Source of the DNA: DASWHX01 sp036397995
GTDB lineage: Bacteria; Bacteroidota; Bacteroidia; Cytophagales; Cyclobacteriaceae
Length of the DNA: 19,052 nucleotides
Direction: 5' to 3'
Assembly (NCBI GenBank): GCA_036397995.1
Contig: DASWHX010000206.1
Span: forward strand, 1-19,052
Below are positions 14,867-19,052 of the stretch, piece by piece; positions within the stretch are counted from its first letter, which is position 1; each line of letters opens with the position of its first letter. Under the pieces are notes generated by a model. That model saw nothing but the letters and a program-made list of their open reading frames with translations. It was not told the origin of the DNA and did not search any database. A program made the position numbers and the translations under genes.

Positions 14867-15847
14867 ATGCGATTGATCGCGAAACCGGTACTATGCAATT
14901 ATTACGTCACTTACAGATGCAATGCCACCTGTGGGTTTTGCGATATCTGGGAGAAGCCATCTCCTTACATAGACTTGGATCAAGCAAGAAAAAATCTTTT
15001 TGATTTAAGGAAACTTGGAGTGAAAGTAATCGACTTTACAGGGGGCGAACCCCTGCTTTACCGGGAATTATCCACCTTACTTAAAGAAGCAAAAGATTTA
15101 GGGTTTGTTACCACCATCACCACCAACTGTCTTTTATACCCAAAACGTGCGTCGGAATTAAGGGGGTTAGTAGATATGCTCCATTTCTCCCTGGATTCCG
15201 GAGTGAAACAAATGCACGATGAGATGAGGGGAGTTGCCTGCTTTGATAAGGTGATGGAATCAATTGAAATTGCAAAATCATTAGAAGAAAGACCGGATAT
15301 ACTTTTTACAGCCTTTGATCATAACCTGGATCAAATAGAAAAAATTTACTACGAAATCGTTCTTCCCAATAACCTGGTCCTTATTCTTAATCCATCCTTT
15401 AGTTACAATCGGGTTGAAGCGTCTCTTGACGAAAGAAGTTTGAATATACTCAGTAGCTGGAGTAACAAAAAAAATATTTATCTAAATGATGCGTTTATTG
15501 AACTTCGCCGGGATGGAGGGAATCATACCGCAAACCCGGTTTGTAAGGCGGCAAGTTCTACCATTGTAATATCTCCGGAAAATAAACTGATTTTGCCTTG
15601 TTACCACTTGGGCATTCAGGAATTTAAAATCAATGGAGATTTATTTACCCTCTATCACTCTTCAGAAGTTCAGAACCTGGTGGCATTGGAAGGAAGATTG
15701 CCGGAATGTGAAGGTTGCACTATTAATTGCTATATGCAGCCTTCATTTGCAGTAGAGCTGAATAAGTACTGGTGGAAAGCCCTTCCCAGTACATTAAAAT
15801 ACAATGCAATAAAAGGTACCTGGAAAATGGCTCTGAAAGCAATCTAA
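14867..15847 (+). CDS. Radical SAM protein with C-terminal cysteine cluster, substrate unknown
   Basis: Radical SAM enzymes use a 4Fe-4S cluster and S-adenosylmethionine to make a 5'-deoxyadenosyl radical. In this 326-aa protein the cluster motif is CNATCGFC (Cys18, Cys22, Cys25), followed by IDFTGGEPLLY (59-62), the SAM-binding strand TITTNCLL and MLHFSLDS. The C-terminal part has Cys226, Cys245 and CEGCTINC (281, 284, 288), a pattern like the auxiliary cluster of SPASM/twitch enzymes. A hydrophobic/basic C-terminus ends in TWKMALKAI. SPASM relatives modify peptides, but no precursor peptide gene is visible within 100 bases on either side. It starts 41 bases after accD and may share its transcript. 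Confidence 0.88.
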   Translation: MRLIAKPVLCNYYVTYRCNATCGFCDIWEKPSPYIDLDQARKNLFDLRKLGVKVIDFTGGEPLLYRELSTLLKEAKDLGFVTTITTNCLLYPKRASELRGLVDMLHFSLDSGVKQMHDEMRGVACFDKVMESIEIAKSLEERPDILFTAFDHNLDQIEKIYYEIVLPNNLVLILNPSFSYNRVEASLDERSLNILSSWSNKKNIYLNDAFIELRRDGGNHTANPVCKAASSTIVISPENKLILPCYHLGIQEFKINGDLFTLYHSSEVQNLVALEGRLPECEGCTINCYMQPSFAVELNKYWWKALPSTLKYNAIKGTWKMALKAI

Positions 15848-15872
15848 TCTGTGTTTTAAATAAAAAGAGCTG

Positions 15873-15905
15873 TTTTAGCCTATTCCATATTATTAAATAT
15901 ATTTG
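15873..15905 (+). promoter_or_regulatory. Putative nqrF promoter
   Basis: TATATTTG (15898-15905) matches the Bacteroidota -7 box exactly, and TTTT (15873-15876) is a weak -33 box 21 bases upstream. The nqrF ATG follows 38 bases later. This suggests nqrF is transcribed separately from the radical SAM gene. Confidence 0.5.
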
Positions 15906-15943
15906 TAGGGATGTTGATTAGGATAAAATTTTTAGAATAATAT

Positions 15944-17245
15944 ATGCTACCTGTTTTAACCTCTATTGCGGCCTTTACAGCGGTTATTGTTTTACTGGTT
16001 TTGGTTTTGCTTTATGCTCAATCAAAGTTGGTGCAGTCAGGGGATGTCGATATAATCATTAATGGAGATGCTTCAAATCCTTTAACAGTTTCAGCGGGTT
16101 CAACCCTGCTTACCACGCTTTCTGCTCAGAAGATATTTTTACCATCGGCTTGCGGCGGAGGCGGAACCTGTGCCATGTGCAAGTGCCAGGTATTGGAGGG
16201 TGCCGGAGATGTGCTTCCCACGGAGGTTGGCCATTTAAGCAGAAAAGAACAGCAAGATCACGTAAGGCTGGCCTGTCAGGTAAAAGTCAAACAGGATTTG
16301 AAAATCAAAATCCCGGAGGAGATATTCGGAATAAAAAAATGGGAGTGCGAAGTAGTCAGCAATTATAATGTCTCTACATTCATAAAAGAATTTGTAGTGA
16401 AATTACCGGAAGGTGAGATACTGAATTTTCAATCGGGTGGATATATTCAAATTGATGTACCGGAAACAGTCGTTCATTTTAAGGAGATGGATATTACTCC
16501 CAAACCGGAGTTGAATCATAAGCCGGACGTATTTCAGAATGACTGGGACAAATTCCAACTTTGGGGCCTTACAATGAAGAATAGTGAGCCAATATTCCGC
16601 GCATACAGTATGGCTAATCATCCGGCAGAAGGAAATATCATCATGCTGAATATACGTATTGCAACCCCTCCCTGGGATAGGGCAAACAATAAGTGGATGG
16701 ATGTTAATCCGGGTATATGCTCCTCGTATGTCTTTTCAAGAAAGCTGGGAGACAAAGTAACCATCTCCGGACCTTATGGTGAGTTCCATATAAACCCAAC
16801 CCAGCGGGAGATGATATATATTGGTGGTGGTGCCGGAATGGCACCATTGAGATCTCATATTTTTCATTTGTTTCACACGGAAAAATCCAACAGAAAAGTT
16901 TCGTACTGGTATGGAGGTCGATCAAAAAAAGAATTGTTCTACACTAATCACTTCCGATCCATCGAAAAAGATTTCCCCAATTTCTCGTTTCACATAGCCC
17001 TGTCGGAACCATTACAGGATGATAATTGGAGCATTAAGAAGTCATTGGATGATAAAGATTCCGATGGATATATCGGGTTCATACATCAGGTGCTTTACGA
17101 TAATTACTTAAAACTTCATAAAGAACCTGAAGAGGTTGAATATTATTTGTGCGGACCACCTCTGATGAATGCCGCAGTTTTACAGATGTTGGATGAAATG
17201 GGTATACCGTCTGAAAATATTCGTTTCGACGACTTCGGTGGTTAA
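15944..17245 (+). CDS. nqrF: Na+-translocating NADH:quinone reductase subunit F
   Basis: NqrF is the entry point of the Na+-pumping NADH dehydrogenase. It oxidises NADH and passes electrons from FAD to a 2Fe-2S cluster. The 433 aa show one N-terminal membrane helix (about 5-24) and a ferredoxin domain with Cys70, Cys76, Cys79 and Cys111 (ACGGGGTCAMC, RLACQVKV), the same numbering as the Vibrio enzyme. The FAD motif RAYSMAN, GPYGEFHI, the NADH-binding YIGGGAGMAPLRSH and the C-terminal CGPPLMNAAVLQML follow, ending IRFDDFGG. No other nqr gene is in the window, although nqrF normally closes an nqrABCDEF operon. The protein looks complete and functional. Confidence 0.96.
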   Translation: MLPVLTSIAAFTAVIVLLVLVLLYAQSKLVQSGDVDIIINGDASNPLTVSAGSTLLTTLSAQKIFLPSACGGGGTCAMCKCQVLEGAGDVLPTEVGHLSRKEQQDHVRLACQVKVKQDLKIKIPEEIFGIKKWECEVVSNYNVSTFIKEFVVKLPEGEILNFQSGGYIQIDVPETVVHFKEMDITPKPELNHKPDVFQNDWDKFQLWGLTMKNSEPIFRAYSMANHPAEGNIIMLNIRIATPPWDRANNKWMDVNPGICSSYVFSRKLGDKVTISGPYGEFHINPTQREMIYIGGGAGMAPLRSHIFHLFHTEKSNRKVSYWYGGRSKKELFYTNHFRSIEKDFPNFSFHIALSEPLQDDNWSIKKSLDDKDSDGYIGFIHQVLYDNYLKLHKEPEEVEYYLCGPPLMNAAVLQMLDEMGIPSENIRFDDFGG

Positions 17246-17255
17246 AAAAAATATC

Positions 17256-17281
17256 AGGGGAGATTTATCTCCCTTTTTTAT
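17256..17281 (+). terminator. Rho-independent terminator after nqrF
   Basis: AGGGGAGA (17256-17263) pairs with TCTCCCTT (17268-17275; one G-T pair) around a TTTA loop and runs into a T-tract. It lies 10 bases after the nqrF stop and separates it from the arginase-like gene. Confidence 0.85.
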
Positions 17282-17303
17282 TTTACTAATCTAGTTTGCT
17301 CTC

Positions 17304-18464
17304 ATGGATTTAAAATTATTTTTTTCTCCTGCGGGAAAAGAAACTTCTTCCGGAATCAAATCCAAAACTGCATTGTTGAAATACCTGCATGTATTTCAGG
17401 ATGAAATGCCGGAAATCAAAGAGGCTAATATTGCGTTAATCGGAATAACTGAAAGTCGGGGTTCTGCGGGTAATGATGGAGTAATCCGGGCTCCCGACAA
17501 TATTCGAAAAGTGTTGTACAATCTGAAAAAGGGATTTGGCAATTACCGAATTGTGGATTTAGGCAATTTGAGAAACGGGATGAGTTTCGAGGAAACCAAT
17601 GGGCGGGTACGGGAAGTATGCCAGTTCCTGATTCAAAATAATGTACTTCCGGTCCTTTTCGGCGGAACTCATGCTATTGATTACGGTCAATATCAGGCCT
17701 ACGATGGACTGGAAAAACTGGTAACGGTGCTTAATGTGGATGCTTTTCTGGATATGGAAGATCCCGATGGAAAAGAACCGGATCTTGATCACACCAATAG
17801 AATTTTTTTGCATGAGCCTAATTATCTTTTTCATTATAGCCATCTTGCCTATCAAAGCTATCTTGTTAATCGTGACACATTGTCGGTTTTAGAGAAGCTG
17901 TATTTTGAAACGCACCGATTGGGTAACCTGCACACAAATCTTGTTGAAATGGAACCAGTGATCCGGAACGCGGACATGCTGACATTTGATATATCCGCAA
18001 TAAAAAGCAATGATGCACCCGGGAGTAGTCAGGCTCAGCCTTTTGGATTAACCGGAGAGGAAGCTTGCCAGATTTGCTGGTATGCCGGCCTAAATGAAAA
18101 ACTAAGCTCTGCAGGTTTCTATCAATATAATCCTGATAAAGACGATGCGGATAACAAAACCGCAAAAGTGGTGGCTACTATGATTTGGTATTTCATTGAG
18201 GGTTACTATCACCGGCAGAACGAACAAAACTTCAAAGCCAATGATTACATGAAATATGTTGTTTCCATGCCTGCTGACCCGGAAACATTAATCTTTTACA
18301 AAAGTAAGGCTAGCGAAAAGTGGTGGATGGAAGTTCCTATTCCAAAAAGTGGTGGCAAATACAAACGGGATTACATAATTCCCTGCACGTATTCGGATTA
18401 TGAAAAATCAACTTCCGGTGATGTGCCTGACAGATATATTTCCACTCTGGCGAAATTGGTTTAA
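17304..18464 (+). CDS. Arginase/formimidoylglutamase-fold protein with degraded metal site
   Basis: The fold is that of the ureohydrolases, which use two Mn ions to hydrolyse arginine, agmatine or formimidoylglutamate. Family landmarks are recognisable: VLFGGTHAIDYGQY (His123), LNVDAFLD (146-150), LTFDISAIKSNDAPGS (229-240), GLTGEEACQICWYAG and FYQYNPDKD. Key ligands differ from the DAHxD and DxD consensus: the middle His is Phe148 and the second Asp is Ser231, and the E-x-NP glutamate is Gln274. The 386 aa exceed the usual 300-330. Such degraded copies appear to be common in Bacteroidota and are often labelled formimidoylglutamase, but hydrolase activity is doubtful. No histidine-degradation gene is near. 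Confidence 0.8.
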   Translation: MDLKLFFSPAGKETSSGIKSKTALLKYLHVFQDEMPEIKEANIALIGITESRGSAGNDGVIRAPDNIRKVLYNLKKGFGNYRIVDLGNLRNGMSFEETNGRVREVCQFLIQNNVLPVLFGGTHAIDYGQYQAYDGLEKLVTVLNVDAFLDMEDPDGKEPDLDHTNRIFLHEPNYLFHYSHLAYQSYLVNRDTLSVLEKLYFETHRLGNLHTNLVEMEPVIRNADMLTFDISAIKSNDAPGSSQAQPFGLTGEEACQICWYAGLNEKLSSAGFYQYNPDKDDADNKTAKVVATMIWYFIEGYYHRQNEQNFKANDYMKYVVSMPADPETLIFYKSKASEKWWMEVPIPKSGGKYKRDYIIPCTYSDYEKSTSGDVPDRYISTLAKLV

Positions 18465-18479
18465 ACTGATCTTCAGTTT
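18463..18479 (+). terminator. Weak hairpin at the end of the arginase-like gene
   Basis: AAACTGA (18463-18469) and TCAGTTT (18473-18479) are exact reverse complements around a 3-base loop and begin inside the stop codon. No T-run follows, so terminator activity is uncertain. The remaining 93 bases to the convergent gene show only a weak GGCA/TGCC stem. Confidence 0.35.
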
Positions 18480-18572
18480 ATTGAAGTAAGAAGAAATTCA
18501 TTTCCCTTTTTAATAAGAAAGTCAGGCAATTTTATGCCAGCCCTCTTAGCACAAATTTCTTCAGCGCCGGTT

Positions 18573-19052
18573 TTAATAGACTTTAATCACTTTTCTGGTA
18601 ATTCTGCCCTTGGGTGTTTCTAATGTAATTATGTACAATCCATCAGGAAAATTACCTAAATCAATAACTTCATTCACGATTGTATTTCTTGAGTCCAGCT
18701 GCTTCAGGAAAATACTTTTTCCCAATAAATTGGTTACGTGTATCCTGGAGTTGCTGATTGGCTCGTTTAATTGTGCCTTCAGAGTAAAATTACCACTTGA
18801 TGGATTCGGATATATCACAAATGACTCCTCATCAATAACTTCATCAATTCCGGTAATCAAACTTTGAATGCGCAGGTTATCGATTACCCAGCCCCAGCCA
18901 ACGGCTAACTCATCAGACCAAAGCCGAAAGCGGATTCTCACCGTTTCGTCAGCCGAAAAATTACCATTGGCGAGCATGTCTATCTTACGATCTGCATACA
19001 GATCGGAATCGCCGCTGGCTCCGGAATTAAGAGTTGATGGATCAAAATCGCT
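18573..19052 (-). CDS. C-terminal part of a T9SS-secreted protein (5' end outside window)
   Basis: The minus-strand frame is open from the window edge to TAA (18575-18573) and gives 159 residues. A beta-sandwich end (RIRFRLWSDELAVGWGWVID, then NLRIQ) is followed by a type A T9SS sorting domain of about 75 residues: FVIYPNPSSGNFTL, IHVTNLLGKSIF, LGNFPDGLYIITLET and the final RKVIKVY. Such a domain routes a protein through the outer membrane by type IX secretion, where it is then removed or used for surface attachment. The catalytic or binding part lies beyond the window, so the function is unknown. An internal ATG at 18977 is not the start, because the frame continues for 25 codons upstream without a stop. 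Confidence 0.9.
   Translation of the reverse strand, partial: SDFDPSTLNSGASGDSDLYADRKIDMLANGNFSADETVRIRFRLWSDELAVGWGWVIDNLRIQSLITGIDEVIDEESFVIYPNPSSGNFTLKAQLNEPISNSRIHVTNLLGKSIFLKQLDSRNTIVNEVIDLGNFPDGLYIITLETPKGRITRKVIKVY

Noticed and set aside
15848..15943. Precursor peptide gene for the radical SAM enzyme
   Set aside because: The 96-base gap holds promoter-like sequence and no open frame with a start and a Cys/Gly-rich peptide.

Overview
The window is chromosomal DNA of a Bacteroidota bacterium, most likely from the Cytophagales or a close relative. The supporting signs are: a type IX secretion (T9SS) C-terminal sorting domain at the right edge; repeated matches to the Bacteroidota -7 promoter box TAnnTTTG ahead of genes; a LytS-type kinase paired with a LytTR regulator; ribosomal protein S16 with a long charged tail; AccD without its zinc-finger cysteines; and few Shine-Dalgarno sequences. 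I saw no tRNA, rRNA, CRISPR array, IS element or phage gene. Most of the window is housekeeping DNA with small accessory pieces between the blocks.

Left block (1-6640). The C-terminal end of an unknown plus-strand gene leaves the window at 84. Facing it on the minus strand is a compact 2-oxoglutarate dehydrogenase operon, sucA (E1) - sucB (E2, two lipoyl domains) - lpdA (E3), with gaps of 21-22 bases. A small membrane protein with a PH-like domain follows 1 base after the lpdA stop. Together E1, E2 and E3 oxidise 2-oxoglutarate to succinyl-CoA in the TCA cycle.

Accessory pair (6640-7343). On the minus strand a 52-codon gene is followed by a GNAT acetyltransferase, behind a good Bacteroidota promoter. 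The layout resembles toxin-antitoxin modules of the GNAT class. The acetyltransferase frame is intact far upstream of any ordinary start codon, so it either starts at CTG or carries a one-base lesion in its start region.

Translation block (7605-12814). rpsP-rimM-trmD form a tight plus-strand operon. The usual fourth member, rplS, lies 2.9 kb further on behind its own promoter. The space between holds a minus-strand set: a possible 43-aa peptide gene, a LiaF-like membrane protein, a LytS-type sensor kinase and a LytTR response regulator. This matches the LiaF-LiaS-LiaR layout but uses kinase and regulator families typical of Bacteroidota.

Right block (12902-18464). After a strong terminator come fbaB (aldolase), accD (fatty-acid synthesis) and a radical SAM protein of unknown substrate. 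They are followed by a separate nqrF (NADH-oxidising subunit of Na+-NQR), a second strong terminator, and an arginase-fold protein with a degraded metal site. A convergent, truncated T9SS cargo protein occupies the right edge.

The items most worth a second look are the 52-aa/GNAT pair with its odd start, the Lia-like three-gene unit inside the split rpsP-rplS operon, the radical SAM protein with a C-terminal cysteine cluster, and the arginase-like protein lacking metal ligands.
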